Shown here: positions 1-12,114 of the stretch, one piece after another
How positions within the stretch are numbered: position 1 is the first letter of the stretch
Layout: each line of letters begins with the position of its first letter
Source of the DNA: Riptortus pedestris
Taxonomy: Eukaryota > Arthropoda > Insecta > Hemiptera > Alydidae
Length of the DNA: 64,000 nt
Reading direction: 5' to 3'
NCBI GenBank assembly: GCA_019009955.1
Contig: CM032233.1
Span: 114,878,501 to 114,942,500 of the forward strand
Position numbers and translations under genes: made by a program
Notes under the pieces: model-generated
The model's input: the letters and a program-made list of their open reading frames with translations, nothing else
What the model was told of the DNA's origin: nothing
Database searches by the model: none

Positions 1-1032
1 TTCAGAAGCCAGTTCATGTCCTTGCACGTAAGGGTAAACATCAAGTTCGAGGAATTACAATTTTGGGGGAGAGGTCAGGATATTACTGTTGCTTGTAGTA
101 TGAGTGCTTCTGGCTTGTTCACCCCACCTATGTTTATCTATTCAAGAAAAAGTATGTCACCCTTGCTTGAAAGAGGTGGACCTGCTGTCTCAGTATACAC
201 GTGTTCACACAACTGCTGATGAAATGAGAAAATTTTTCTTGATTGGATTAAGCATTTCCAGAAATCCGTAAAATCTTCCGAAGATGATCCCGTTCTCCTT
301 ATCCTTGACAACCATGGAAGCCATATATCTGTGGCAAGCTGTGAATTTTGTTGAGAGAACCACGTCCAAAATGCTCTCAACCTCATACCCTAATCCTCAT
401 ACCTTTCACAAGATCCAACCTCTTGATGTCTTGTTCTTTGGGCCTCTCAAAAGAGCGTTTAACAAGGAGTGTGACAAGTTCATGAAAACAAGCACATAAA
501 AGAAAATCATTCCTTATGACACAGCTTCAATTTTTTATGCCACTTATATGTCTGTTGCAATAATTGAAAAGGAAGTATCAGAATTTCAAAGCACTGGAAT
601 CTTCCCAGTAAACCCAAATAAGTTCAAGGATGAGGAATTCTTTTTGGTTCATGACTCTCAGGTCAGAAAATGTTGAAATGTGTGTAATCTGCAGTGAATT
701 TGGAACAAATGAACTGTGGTATAAATGTACGTCTGTAGAAAATGGGTTCATGCTGAGTGCGGAGACACCCGAAAATTATATTTGTGATTTTTTCATTTTT
801 TGAAAATTCAAAGGACTTTTGGATTAAGCTTAATTTGTTAAACTACGCTATATCTTTCATAAGACTGGTGTCAATAAATAGTTGTATTTAAAAAAAAAAC
901 AACGGTTTCACAGTAAGTATTTATTAGTCATTGGTTTTATTTTACTTCTTAGTCAATAGTTAAAAAGAGTGGTGTCATTACCCCGAGGCTTTAACGGCAT
1001 AACCTGGTGTCATGGGTAATCCCGCCACAGTG
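1..1032 (+). mobile_element. pogo/Tigger-like DNA transposon, 3' part
   Basis: The window opens inside a pogo/Tigger-type element. A broken transposase (separate entry) is followed by AT-rich sequence. The right end is probably at about 1032, where the reverse complement starts CACTGTGGCGGGATTACCC next to a TA dinucleotide (1033-1034), as expected for a family that duplicates TA. The left end lies outside the window, so the terminal repeat cannot be confirmed by pairing. Confidence 0.6.
16..788 (+). pseudogene. Tigger/pogo-type DDE transposase remnant
   Basis: Catalytic and C-terminal part of a DDE_1 (jerky/Tigger/pogo) transposase, which would cut and join transposon ends at TA sites. Frame by frame one sees [16 protein letters not shown] (about 85-135), then [11 protein letters not shown] (about 291-325) with the second catalytic Asp, then [18 protein letters not shown] (about 399-452), the family's 'SHxLQPLDVxxFGPLK' block. 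[10 protein letters not shown] (about 595-625) and a Cys-rich tail ICSEFGTNELWYKC...YICDFF (about 688-785) follow. The blocks are in order but separated by frameshifts and stops, for example a TGA just after the DNHGSH block, so no functional protein can be made. Clearly a pseudogene; the precise subfamily is not determined. Confidence 0.85.
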
Positions 1033-2043
1033 TAGAGGTTTACAAGTTAATTTTTATGAAGATTCCCTTTGCAGCTACAGTAACAAATAAATGGTGAAAG
1101 TGGTTAATATTGTGTATAATAATTGAAAATATTCACCAATTACAAAAACACATTTTTTATTATGAAAATGAGTGAAGTTCCTTAAGAACCTCCTACTCTA
1201 TCGCTGAAAAACTTTTTAATGGTAAAAATAGTTTTATTTTCCAAGATACTCAAATCTAAATAAAAATATGATTATGTATAATAATAATAATAATATTTAT
1301 TATTATTATTGAAAAAAGTATTTATTTAACAATAAAATCAGTTGACATCAATGGTTTATTTTTTACAACTTTTAATAGACACAATTAAGGAATTAGACAA
1401 GCTATGAAATAAGTTACAACATAGAATTTTATTTATTTATTTTCTATAAATTACATTTCTTTAGAAATTAAAGTGAATTTACTCATTTCATCACAGCTCT
1501 TTTATTAATTTAAAGGACATGATTATGCTTTGTTTTACAATAAGACATATCATTCTTCTGACCTGTAAGACCTTTATTCTTATTCTAATAGCCAAAAATA
1601 AACTCTTTCCATACTCATTTTGGTTTCTCTGATAATTGTTGGAAAACAGTCCAAAATGCAGAAAAGTGTATTTTCTCTGGTTCTTCGCAACAATGATAGA
1701 TGTTGTTATGAAGATGTCATTTTAATAATTAACATTTCTTTTGTATTTTTATTTATATATGTATAGTTATTTACACTTATAATGTTACATTATTTAACTA
1801 TTTACATTTAATTTACAGTTGCATGTATTATGCGATATGGTTATTTACAAATAGTTTTGTATATATATATTTTTTCCTTTTACATATTTACAATTCTTTT
1901 GATTTATTCTAACATTCCTTTATCAACATTTCCATTAAACCTCTGAATTATTCTTAAATTTACAAAAAAAAAAAAATAATAATAATAATATTCACAGCTT
2001 TCTTTTTTGTTTTCATTTTTTTAATAAAAATAAATGGTTCCTT
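1033..2043. other. AT-rich stretch and 3' flank of the esterase-like gene
   Basis: No coding signal on either strand. It contains short (AAT)n runs near 1280-1310 and 1975-1990. The part next to 2044 should hold the 3' untranslated region of the minus-strand gene. Confidence 0.5.
1903..1908 (-). promoter_or_regulatory. possible polyadenylation signal
   Basis: TTTATT on the plus strand reads AATAAA on the minus strand, about 136 bases after the stop codon of the esterase-like gene. Such hexamers are frequent in AT-rich DNA, so position is the only support. Confidence 0.3.
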
Positions 2044-3300
2044 TCATAAAATTCTGAATACAATCACTGATATCAGTAGCCATTTCAATGGTGATAAATT
2101 TATAGTTGCACTGTGTAAGCTGCAACAGGCTTCAATGTGCCTTTTTAATCTTGGGTAATAGTCATTCCAGAAAAGTAGCGACTTGTAATCAAATGATCCA
2201 CTATCACTCATATTGGGATTCTTATCGATGATAAATATATGAGGATTACTGAAGTCAAGAGGTTCCCATTGTAATGTTCTTCTTGCTTGAACAGGCTTAG
2301 AATACTTCGTAAAATTTCCAAACAAACCCATTATGATATCTGAGGTTCTTTTGTCTTGGCTGTTCCATGTTATTTGAGGTGAAAGAGTTGACCAATACGG
2401 CATTCCCCAAAAAAATGGCAGTTCATGTTGCTGTGGCACTCCAGAGTATTCTTTTGTATCTCCTATCCCAGTTGTTTTTAATTTATAATCAAATCGATAT
2501 ATGTATGTTTCACTTTTTTTACTAGTAAATCTGCCTAGTTGAAATGCAACTGATGCATACTTGTGCTCAGTGATCATATCCAAGTACTTTTTAAGATATT
2601 CTTTTTTATCTTCTGGAGGCTGAACTGGCAGATAATAAAATAAAAGTGATTCTGTGAGTAAATCCTCCTGTGTGCAAGTTTCATTATCTTCAGAATTGCT
2701 AGTTTTTATGAGTTCCTTTGCGAGATTTATAAATTCACTTTCAGATGTTATATCTGTTTCTGGCACATCTTCAGTGTCTGTATATCCAATAATTACTGGA
2801 ACACTATTTAACAGTATATCTTCTTCTAGTAAAAGTTTTTCTGGCTCCATTGTAATAAATGTATATTCATCGTCATCTTTATTTATAGTTGGGCCCCATT
2901 CATACTGCTTTGCAATATTTAACAGAGTATCAGCATTCGCTTTCTCAAGGCAACCTACAAGGTTACTTTTCTCACATCCCATTATTCCTGCTATTTCATC
3001 TGAGCTCATTGGAGTCTTAATGACATTTGGGGTTAAAAAGTTTCCACTCATTATAATTGCCCTTTGAAACATTCCTATGGTTTTTTCTGAGAGTAAATGT
3101 AAGGAAATACTGACTGCACCTGCCGTATGGCCCCACAATGTGACATCATCTCTGGAGCCATTGAAATATCTTATGTGCTCTTGAATCCATTCTATTACAG
3201 CTATTTGATCTAGAAGCCCAAAATTGCCTTGTATTTTGCTGTCTTGAGTCGCCATGAAGCCAAATATATTTAGTCGGTAGGATGCTGTTACAATTATGAC
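2044..3300 (-). CDS. Esterase-like (cholinesterase-domain) pseudoenzyme, last coding exon
   Basis: Terminal 418-codon exon of a type-B carboxylesterase/cholinesterase-fold protein. The acceptor is TTTTCAG just above 3300; reading starts in phase 0 with VIIVTASYRLNIFGF, the usual 'vTvNYRLgxlGF' block, then GNFGLLDQIAVIEWI and LHLLSEKTIGMFQRAI. The nucleophile elbow, normally GESAG, is GHTAG (Thr codon 3124-3126). The acid may persist as Glu in GYTDTED. The catalytic His block, normally GxxHxxELPYxFG, is GVPQQHELPFFWG, with Gln at the His position. Two changed triad positions plus an altered oxyanion hole in the previous exon argue for a non-catalytic relative, as in neurotactin, gliotactin, glutactin and neuroligins. 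Possible N-glycosylation sites are NGS and NFT. The protein ends in a hydrophobic stretch (PLKWLLISVIVFRIL), fitting a GPI signal or tail anchor. The frame is fully open, so this is probably a living gene; the orthologue is not identified. Confidence 0.85.
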   Translation of the reverse strand, partial: VIIVTASYRLNIFGFMATQDSKIQGNFGLLDQIAVIEWIQEHIRYFNGSRDDVTLWGHTAGAVSISLHLLSEKTIGMFQRAIIMSGNFLTPNVIKTPMSSDEIAGIMGCEKSNLVGCLEKANADTLLNIAKQYEWGPTINKDDDEYTFITMEPEKLLLEEDILLNSVPVIIGYTDTEDVPETDITSESEFINLAKELIKTSNSEDNETCTQEDLLTESLLFYYLPVQPPEDKKEYLKKYLDMITEHKYASVAFQLGRFTSKKSETYIYRFDYKLKTTGIGDTKEYSGVPQQHELPFFWGMPYWSTLSPQITWNSQDKRTSDIIMGLFGNFTKYSKPVQARRTLQWEPLDFSNPHIFIIDKNPNMSDSGSFDYKSLLFWNDYYPRLKRHIEACCSLHSATINLSPLKWLLISVIVFRIL

Positions 3301-4709
3301 CTGAAAATGAAAGCATTGATTTTTTACATTTTTAATTATTATTTAAAATACAGTTTTTTAATTGGGGTTCAATGCATGCATATAAAACATTAGTATTTTC
3401 ATTATGCCCCATATAATCTATCCATTATGAAGTAGCTAAAATATTTTGGTAAATCTCTCAAAGATATTGGCCAAGAAAATGTTAAGGTGAAATTCCTTTC
3501 AATAACCCTGAGAACATCATAGAAGTTTAGTTTGTAACTTGACATGAAAGTCATGTTGATGAAAGCATTATTGATTATTTGGGATTACTGGTTTCTATGT
3601 GTATTAGAAGAGCCTCAATTCAACAAAGTTGATTTTATATATTTATGACTAAAATTAACTAATTTTTATGATATTTTCAATTTAATGTTAAGGGGGAGAA
3701 ATACGTAATCTGAGCTTTTAAAAATATATTATAGTATTGACTAAAAAAAAAGAAATACAGTGGAAATCTATTACACACTTTGCTCGTTTAAAAACACTTT
3801 GGATCTGCTAGAGAAGTGTTGAAATTTTATCTGAGGAGAGGGAAAGTGTAGAGGGTAAAAGCATTATACTGGAATACTTGAAGTGCTGAATTCATGACTG
3901 AGTGTTATTACACATGGGCTTCTTGAATTGTTTCCTCAGTTCCCACTGAGCATTCTGAGATAATTGAATAACTACTAGAATAAAGAAGTAGGGAGTCACC
4001 ACAGTATGGCTGGGGATGTGTCAAGCTTATCACTTCTGAAGGGCTCTGGGCCCTTCATGGGCAATCGATCCAAAGATTTCTCATTTCAGCAAGGTAGCTG
4101 AATTATTGAAGCATAGAGGGCCAGAACTCAGTTTAAGAAGGTTACTTCTTTACATTTGGATTGAGATGAGGCTACACAATTTATGGTAAAAGTCAGTTCT
4201 ATGTGTGAAAGATAGGAAAAGAGATCAACTGAAATGAGTTGGCTGTCCTGTAAATCTCTACTGGAAGACTCATTTTTGTGCTACAGATTGCTAAGAAATA
4301 CTATTAAAACCCTAATAATGATGATAATTACAAATTTAAAAATTGGAAATTAGAAAAGTTGTGCAGGATTTATTGTTGTTACACAAGAGGAAACTTTTAG
4401 AACTTACCTAAGGAGGAATATAAAGACAAAGATCCAATCAGGAGTTATGTCAATTGTCAAAGGAAACAGACATTTCAAGAGTGATAAGACTTTGGGGGAT
4501 TCAACTCATTACAAGGAAGGATAATAGTAAGATACCATGAAAAATAATTAAAGAAGAAGTCCATGACAGAAGGAGAGCTTGAGACGCAGGCTCAGACAAA
4601 CGGATGGTGACAAGGACTGATTACTTTTAGATACGCATAAAGGAGGCCATAGAACAGTAATTAAAATGAGTAAATCTGAATATACTTGGCAAGTTAATTA
4701 ATGTTTTAC

Positions 4710-4822
4710 CTTTTGCTTGATTGCTAGAGTAGAACCTTCCCATATTGTTGGAGTTCCAACAACAAAATCACCAGGATGGAACCATATAACAACTGACCAT
4801 TCTTCTCCCTTTGCTATCCTTC
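4710..4822 (-). CDS. Esterase-like pseudoenzyme, internal exon (oxyanion-hole exon)
   Basis: A 113-base exon with acceptor GTTTTAG above 4822 and donor GTAAAA below 4710. It starts with two bases completing a Gly codon from the upstream exon and ends in phase 0, so it joins both neighbours without a frame break. It encodes (G)RIAKGEEWSVVIWFHPGDF, then a block ending STLAIKQK. In active family members this block reads 'LPVxVWIHGGGF'. The HGGG oxyanion-hole motif is here HPGD, so two of the three glycines are lost, a third independent sign that the protein is not an esterase. The intron to the last exon (3301-4709) holds no recognisable transposon. Confidence 0.85.
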
Positions 4823-7800
4823 CTAAAACAAACGATTAATTTTAAATTTTGTTACTATAATTCATATATTAAAATTAAATGATATATATGAAGACAATTC
4901 CACTGGCATGGAAGGATGGTACTATTTCCTTGATCAAAATAAATCCTTAGTAATATAAGTTTTGTTATTTATAAAAATGTGTTATTCAAGATTTTGAATC
5001 TCTAATACTTAATTGAAAATCTAGATCTACATCTTCTCTTCCCAAATCCTTTTATAATTAATAAAAAAAAAAATGAAAAACTACTAGAATAAATAAAAAA
5101 ATCTATTAAAGTTCGGCTGCTAACATATTTTCATTATATAAATGATTTTCTTAGTTTTATATGGCCTTTAGTATTTTTATTGTATAACTCTTACCAGCAT
5201 TTTATTTTATGTGCTATAAGTTAAAAGAGTTATTCTTTCACAATCATCACAATTTATTGATTTTTGTTAATTAAGCAGACAAGAGATTCACCGAATAAGA
5301 TCCTTAGCCCCTACCTAGCTAGAAAATGGTGGTAAACCTTATGAGTATAAAGGTTACTTAAATTTGTAACAAATGTAATACAATTCATCACTTTCACCCT
5401 TTACTAACTAATAGGACCTGGGTATCTGGCATCACCTTGACTATTCATTGTGGTACTCCAATGATATAGGCTATACATCTTCAGCTAGCCTATTTCTGAG
5501 CCTGCCTCATATTCTTGGTCTTTCTGGTCAACTTGCTGGTTTCCATTTTCTCAATGTGCTCTAATCACTGTCATTTGTTTCTATCTGTAGAACAGATTAT
5601 TTTAGGTTGCCATATGCTCCGATTAGTTTAGAGTTGCTTCTGATCCTACATTTGAGCTTTGATGGCTCTGAAAATCTTCTTTTACTGATCTTCAAAGCTT
5701 TCGAGTTTTCCTTTGCAAGAATCCAAAATAATTACTTTCCCCCTTCTGGAGAGGTATTTGAATGTGAGTGCCTTCTGCTAGGCATTGAAGCACTTGGTCC
5801 CTTGAACCATTCTGGACTTCATATACACTTCAGTACATGGTGTCAAAAACAGTTTAGTGGTTGGTAGAAAAACTTGATGGGGTATATTTTACTTTAAGGC
5901 TACGTGTCATTTTTTGAGTGTTAGGATGTTTGTGGTTACTTTAATATTCTGACATTCGGTTATACTAGTCTATTCAAATAAACTGAGTTATTTCTGATAC
6001 ATTCTAGGGTAAAATTGAAGTTGTATTAAACAGTATAGAATATTTTTGTTTATGTATTCTTTGTACCAATAGTCTAACCTATTCGTTTTTTCAGCTTTAA
6101 CTGCCGTAGTGGCTAGATCCAACAAAATTGAACTCCTTTTTTCGAAAGTCCAAATTCCATCCCTCTTAGTACCTATTGTACTTTAATTATGATGTCCCAT
6201 TAAATATAGTGACTTTCCCATAATCTAGCAAGGCCTTGCATAGCTTTTTTAGTACAGGGGACATGGTCAATTGCCTCTAACAATCTCTTGAATATTTAAT
6301 ACTGTATTAAATGTAAAATGGATTCATTTGGATATATGTTTGAAAATTGATATTATATACATATGATTCAATATAATCATTCATTTTGGTAAATTATATT
6401 TAAATTTAAGCTCACTTAATACCTCTTGATTTGTTGTAACAATGATTGGAATACTGTGATTCAGACCCCATGTATTTATAGTAAGACCTCATGTTTTTTT
6501 CTTTCTAACCATCTATTGGTGACGCAAAATATCCACTATTTTATTTTTATTTATTATCCTTGATTACAGACAAACACATTTTTTAAAGTATATTATATGC
6601 CATCTAATGGTATTTAAAAATTATTCTTTAAATGTGAAATAATATTCATGCATCTTTTAATTTTCTTTGTACAACCGAAGAAGTGTAATATGTCCTTTCT
6701 CTCTTTAAAATGACAAATTCTGATTTGCCAAACAACTGTAGTTAACATAATAACTGTAGTTATTGAAATAGAATAAGAATTGACTGTGCTAAAACAGTAC
6801 AACTTAAGTATTATGCTAAATAATAATGTCGTTTCCTCTAAAAATGACATCTAGTACCTCTATTTAATTTTTTTTATTCCTTTTGTGTGGCAATTTTCTC
6901 ATTCTTCTAAGCTACAACATTTTGGAATATCATGAATTATTAATGTCAATGCTCGCTTTTGTCAAAAGTCAATTAATAAATTTTAATTAGGGTGTTAATG
7001 CCTTCAGTGTATTTATTTCTTATGACTTGCTCTATGGCTAAGTGCTCATCACAAGTATGACTACAGAATCCTTTATGTCATTTGTAAAGTAATAATGATA
7101 ATAATCTAAGTAATGTAAAACATTTAGCTCCTTTTATCCTATCGATGACCGATTGGACATCTTTTTGTTCTATTCAACTCGATGAAACGAATAGATAATA
7201 TTCATTAAGTTTATGTTTTCATACAGGAATTTATTATAAATAGGGTATTATTTTGTATGAATTCAAACTATTTTGTACCTCAATAAAAATAATTATATGG
7301 AGTTGTATATACATAGACATATATATATTATTTATTTATTCATAAAACTTAATGAGTTATATGATGTATGGCCTATGCTTCATGATCTACAAGGTTTTTA
7401 GAACTTTGATGATACATTAAATTTATTTCACTCAGTTGTGGTGAGGGTATTTTTCTTTTTAAAACGGTTTTTACGTCACCAGTAGAAGGTTAGTCCTCTA
7501 CTAAGTGAATTTGGGATAGGTACTTATACAGTTTTGTAACTTACCTAACAGGAATAATGTCTTCATGATAAATTCATTCATTCTTTTGAGTTGTTTTCCT
7601 TCTCTGGACAGTAATGCCATGTAGACCAACAGGAAAATCTTACACAGCTTCAAACAGCTTGCTGTCCAGGCTCTGTTTGTTATTTAAAGATACCAATTTT
7701 AATTCCTACTGAATTTTATCTTATTATTAGTAGACTTATTTTTTTTGTGAATTTTATAAAATCTATGTGTATTACTTTCTTATGTAATAAATAACTTGTA

Positions 7801-9799
7801 ATGGGTCATATATACTTTTATATTGAAAATAAAAGCCATTCAAAATTGTCACTAAAATTTCAGTGAGGGACTCACTATAAAAGGTATTTTAATTACATAT
7901 AAAATAAGCTCTTTTTACCAAGAATAATGCGTAATATTTTCACTGTTCGTCTTTAAATTAAATTAATGGAATTTCATCTTGCATAAAAAGCAATTTCATT
8001 TTTGTTTCTAAAATGGGGGTAGTAATCATAACCAAGTGTATGACAACCAAGCCATATCAAGAATGTGCAAGAACAGGGATAGCAAAGTTCAAGTGCAGGA
8101 GGACTTAAAACAAGGAGTTTTAAATCCTATCAGATATCTAGAATCACTAGTTCATTTTTTGCATGATATCGACAATGAGTCTGACAAATTATGATGCCAG
8201 TTTAGTACATTACTTTAACATTTTTCAGGAAAATTTTTGTTGGAATATTGAAAAAAAAAAAAAAAAGACATGCCAGAGGTACAGAGATAATGATGCCCAA
8301 TAAATCAATCTACATAAATTGAGATTACCTAGCCAAGAATGTCATATAGAACAATGTTCTAAAATTCATTATAATAAACTTGAAAGAATGAGAAGTAAAT
8401 GTTGGAAAGCTCAGATTCAATATATGCTGGTACCCTTCTCATTTCTTGCAACTGGGAATCGGCAGAACTAAGAGTGACTAATACTCTATCTCTGTTTGTA
8501 GAAGTATGGATCAATGACACATTTTAACATTTGAAACCCTCAAAAATGATGATGATTTTTTTCCCCCCAGAAAAGTGACATAATGATCTCTCCTAATACA
8601 ATACACATATATTTATGGACAGACTTGAATGCCAAACTCGGAATGTGGATCTCTAAATTATTTTTTCAAATTCAAGAATAACTACGATATTGTGTTCGAC
8701 TAGGACATTGACAATGTTAGAGGGTAGCAGCCCTACCTTGTCCATTTGTCAGGTTAATGTGGGTTACCAGAAATGGGGGCATGCACCCTGTTGAAGTTTA
8801 GGGGAATTTTTCTTCTGAATATGAAGTTCCGAAATGGACAAAAGTATTCCCTAGTAGTTGTTTTTATCTTGACTGAGCCTCTCTAGACAAATGAAACCGG
8901 CTCAATAACAACACGATTGTGATGAATTTGTTATCACAAATTTATTGTTTACACTGCCATATTTAAATAAAAATTCGTTTTATGGATTTATTGGTAATGG
9001 CTACTTTTAAAGATAAACTGTTGAATGTAGACATTTCTATCATTAGAAAAGCAACAGAAATTCTTTCTCTTATAAAGAAATTCACAGATTAAGTTGATTT
9101 ATACACGTGAAATATTATATTTATCTAGAGATTTTATTTATTTTCTCCACTTAGGTGAGCATCCACATGATACAGCTCAATTCTGAGCGAATATTCAAGA
9201 AGACCAGATTAAAAATCTTGAGGTCTTTCAAACGGGCTGAGTAAAAACGATGTTTCTTTCCGTCAAAGATTTCTTGAAGTATGTTGCTGGAAGTCCATCT
9301 ATATGTTTTTTTTAGCTTCAAAATAGTATAGATTCTAAAGTACTGAACAGCATAATGGAAACTGGAAATGCAAATTTGTGAATGTGTTAGTAAAACTGAA
9401 CCTGAATAACTTTAAAATGTTAAATTGTACATGCCCATAAAGTGTGGGTTTAAGGAGCTTTAAAGAGCAAACAATTTAAATTATTATTTAAAAAATGGAA
9501 TTAATATTTTAAGCAAGCAAGGGCATTGGTTAAATATCTGGTCTCAAGCCAGGCAGTTGTCGAGTGTAAAAGGTTAATTGGCTACTCTAGACATTAAATG
9601 TTATAATGATAGTGAAGGAGTAGAAGGTAGATTGAATAATAAAATTTTAAAATAAAAAGTCTTTTGTAATTAGAAATTTGAAAACAACGTAATAAAAAGA
9701 TATTGATACTAAATAAATGAATGATTTGTTAAATGCATAAACGTCCACTTTAGACAAATGTCCACTGATGGAGTAAATAAAGGTAATGAAAAGAATCTG
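4823..9799. other. Long intron sequence of the esterase-like gene
   Basis: AT-rich, no coding exon recognised on the minus strand between the two flanking exons. An open frame on the plus strand near 5607-5867 has no recognisable domain. Around 5285-5345 a short piece resembles the 3' body of the SINE seen at 32.6 and 38.6 kb (CTAGCTAGAAAATGGTGGTAA), too weak to call separately. Nothing else identifiable. Confidence 0.4.
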
Positions 9800-9959
9800 T
9801 CCACACTCTTTCAAAAACAGGCTCGAAAAAGGTACACTGCTTTACACGCACATTGTCGGTAACACACTGAGCGATGGGTCCTTCTGGCTCAAGATTATTT
9901 CATCCAATGCCTTTTCAATAAAATATGTATATTCCCAATTGCCGTTATAAGTTCCTGTC

Positions 9960-10277
9960 GGGCAACGCTGTCGCTGGAAGCTAGCCTTGGTTTTTAACCT
10001 TGAAGGTGAAGATTATGTTGTATTGAGGCGAGGTGCTGTTACAATATTATTACTGTAGGTTAAGATTTTGATTGAGTATCACTTTGACTTGAAGAGTATC
10101 AATTACCTCCTCAGTGAAGACAGTCGCAACGAATGTAAGAGGGAAATGAGCACTTCAGAAATGGACAGCCACTGAAGAGGTGGCAAGTAAGCCACGAAAC
10201 ATGTAGGGCAGTTTCAATAGAGTTTGCACCAAAAAAGATTTTTTATTGGTGACCTTTGTCATAAAATATGAAGATTT
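9960..10277 (+). mobile_element. Penelope-like element fragment (family with CTGAAGA hammerhead)
   Basis: Shares several blocks with 34.8-35.2 kb and 56.5-56.6 kb: CAGTCGCAACGAATGTAAGA, the ribozyme-like block at 10168-10209, TTTCAAT(A)AGTTTGCACC and TTTTTTATTGGTGACC...CATAAAATATGAAG. It ends directly against the (TA)n core of the HINE at 10278. No reverse-transcriptase coding sequence is visible; assignment rests on the ribozyme-like fold typical of Penelope-like terminal regions. Confidence 0.5.
10168..10209 (+). ncRNA. hammerhead-ribozyme-like motif (one mismatch in stem I)
   Basis: CTGAAGA (10172-10178), stem II GTGGC/GCCAC (10180-10184, 10191-10195) with loop AAGTAA, then GAAA (10196-10199). 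A minimal stem III of A-U plus C-G follows, then A as the residue before the cleavage point, then GGGC. Stem I pairs GCC with GGC but has A opposite G beside the core. CUGANGA...GAAA is the hammerhead core. One extra base sits between CUGAAGA and stem II, as in the other copies. Confidence 0.5.
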
Positions 10278-11153
10278 TATATATATATGTCTGCTAACAC
10301 TTTCGCGGTCGTAATTTTTGTTTGATTTTTACCAAACTGGATATTTAAACGTTTTATATAAACATATAGATTAAGTTCATTAACGGCTAAAATCAAACAG
10401 GAGGGAGGTTAGAGGAAGAGAATTTCGAAAATTTAAAATATCCCCGCTACTATACGTCGGATCGAAAATGTGTATAGAGCAAATCTTATTGTAAATTAAG
10501 TGTTCAACAAATGTAGTTATATGAGGTTTTTCGCTATCTTGATTATTAACCGAGATATTTGAATTTTATAGTTTTCAGCCTAAAGTAAACTCCCTCTCCT
10601 GCTCATGTCATATTAACGAGAAATTGTTATATCAAGAAACACTTTATTTGAAGCTTAAATACAAAATATTCAGTTTGATTCAATATTATAGTTTGATGTA
10701 CGTGCAAATATGTTTTGTGGTGACGAGATCAATTAAAATTATACTTTATTAAGGCCTAAATGTTGATATGATCTATACTATACTCGATAAATATCGGACT
10801 TTAGTGTTGAATCAAATGGTTAAATTACCATTCTTAGTCGTTAATGCCTGAAATCGGACAAAGGGAATTCGAAAGTTCTAAATTTCCCCGTTATTAAGAG
10901 TTGTATTGAAAAATGTTATAGAACCAATCTTGTTGCTCTACAATTCTTGTTCTAAACATTTTTTTTTCCTATCTTAAATATTAATTATAATATTTTCACT
11001 TTCTTAGTTTCAGCTGTCAGCAAATCCCCACTTCAACTCATCAAATTTTTACATAGATATAGAAATATTAGTGGAGAAGTGATCAATACAGTGGCATACC
11101 AGCACATGGGAAATCTGCTTAGTTTACGCAGCCCCTGAGTGACGGACTTTTTT
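10278..11153 (+). mobile_element. HINE (non-autonomous Helentron), 5'-truncated
   Basis: Starts in the (TA)n core, where the 5' part is replaced by Penelope-like sequence. Carries module A (GTCTGCTAACAC..GCGGTCGTAATTTT, ACCAAACT, TTAACGGCTAAAATC), the second module with TATACTCGATAAATATCGG, and an intact 3' end: GGGAAATCTGCT, hairpin arms ACGCAG/CTG(A)GT, GACGGACTTT. It lies in the intron of the esterase-like gene, opposite in orientation. Confidence 0.8.
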
Positions 11154-11889
11154 ATATATTTCTCTGTTTATCAAAAACATCAAATGTCATAAGTTCTAAA
11201 AACCTTATCTGTATTTACCTAAGCAAGAGCATAGGCCATTAATCTTTGAGAGTTAGAAAAATATATTAATAATATATTTGATATTAATAGAAATTATATT
11301 AATATCTTAAATTGTGCAGTGCAGTGTCATTATTTATTGTGGGTGTAATTTCTAAATGTAATAAAATCCGTTTATAATTGTGATAAATAAATTTGATATC
11401 ATTAAAACTAATAATATAATAAGAATATATTCGTATATTTAATATTTTTATAGGTATCCAGTTTTATCACCTCTGGCTTTGATAAAATTTAACCCTTCAA
11501 TTAAACCAACTTCCAAATTTATACAGCTCAGAGTGCTTTTAAATGTGTATTCTAGTTAAGAAAATATTTTGAGTAATTTTGGCCTCTTCTTAATTGTTTT
11601 TAAAAGTAGCCATACCAATACAGTGATTAGTTTTTAGTTTAGTTTAGACTTTGCAACTCTAAGTGAACTACTCTGTAAAAGTTTTATTTGGCAATGAAAA
11701 AAAGAAAGGACATACTTATTAATCCAAATTATTCTGAGTCAAAAGGTTTGGCTTAATATTACAAAAACAGTAAATTTAAAGATAGCTTTTATGTTTCTGA
11801 TAGTTTTAATTTATCTTCATATTTTCACAAATAGGCCTTTGCTCATTTTTTGGTTAAATTTTAATGTGGTATTAGAAGAAAATACTCAC

Positions 11890-12114
11890 CATCAGGTACA
11901 AAAATATTCAAGTATAAACAGTCTTCACTATATTCAATTGATCTTTTTAGTTTATCGGCTAATCCCAGTCTGTCCCCTAACTTGACTTTATCTTGTGGTT
12001 GTAAGCAGGATGGTTTGTAATCGGTTGCATCTCTGGTCCCATCCCATTTTGGCCATGGCTTCTGCGGCTCCTTAAATCTATTACTTCCTGTGGGCGGAGG
12101 AGCGTATGGTATTC
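11890..12114 (-). CDS. Esterase-like pseudoenzyme, upstream exon
   Basis: A 225-base exon with acceptor AAATTTCAG above 12114 and donor GTGAGT below 11890. Phases match the 4710-4822 exon: it begins with two bases and ends with one. It encodes (G)IPYAPPPTGSNRFKEPQKP, then WDGTRDATDYKPSCLQPQ and, near the end, SIEYSEDCLYLNIFVPDG. GIPYA, 'RF..P' and SEDCLYLN are hallmark N-terminal carboxylesterase blocks, and the Cys pair (SC.Q and EDC) fits the family's first disulfide. The exon carrying the start codon, signal peptide and first beta strands should lie further up (above 12114) and was not recognised. The intron down to 4822 is about 7 kb and contains Penelope-like and HINE debris. Confidence 0.85.

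Noticed and set aside
2654..3067. Open frame of 137 codons on the plus strand
   Set aside because: Antisense shadow of the esterase-like exon; Ser-rich low-complexity reading and no domain.
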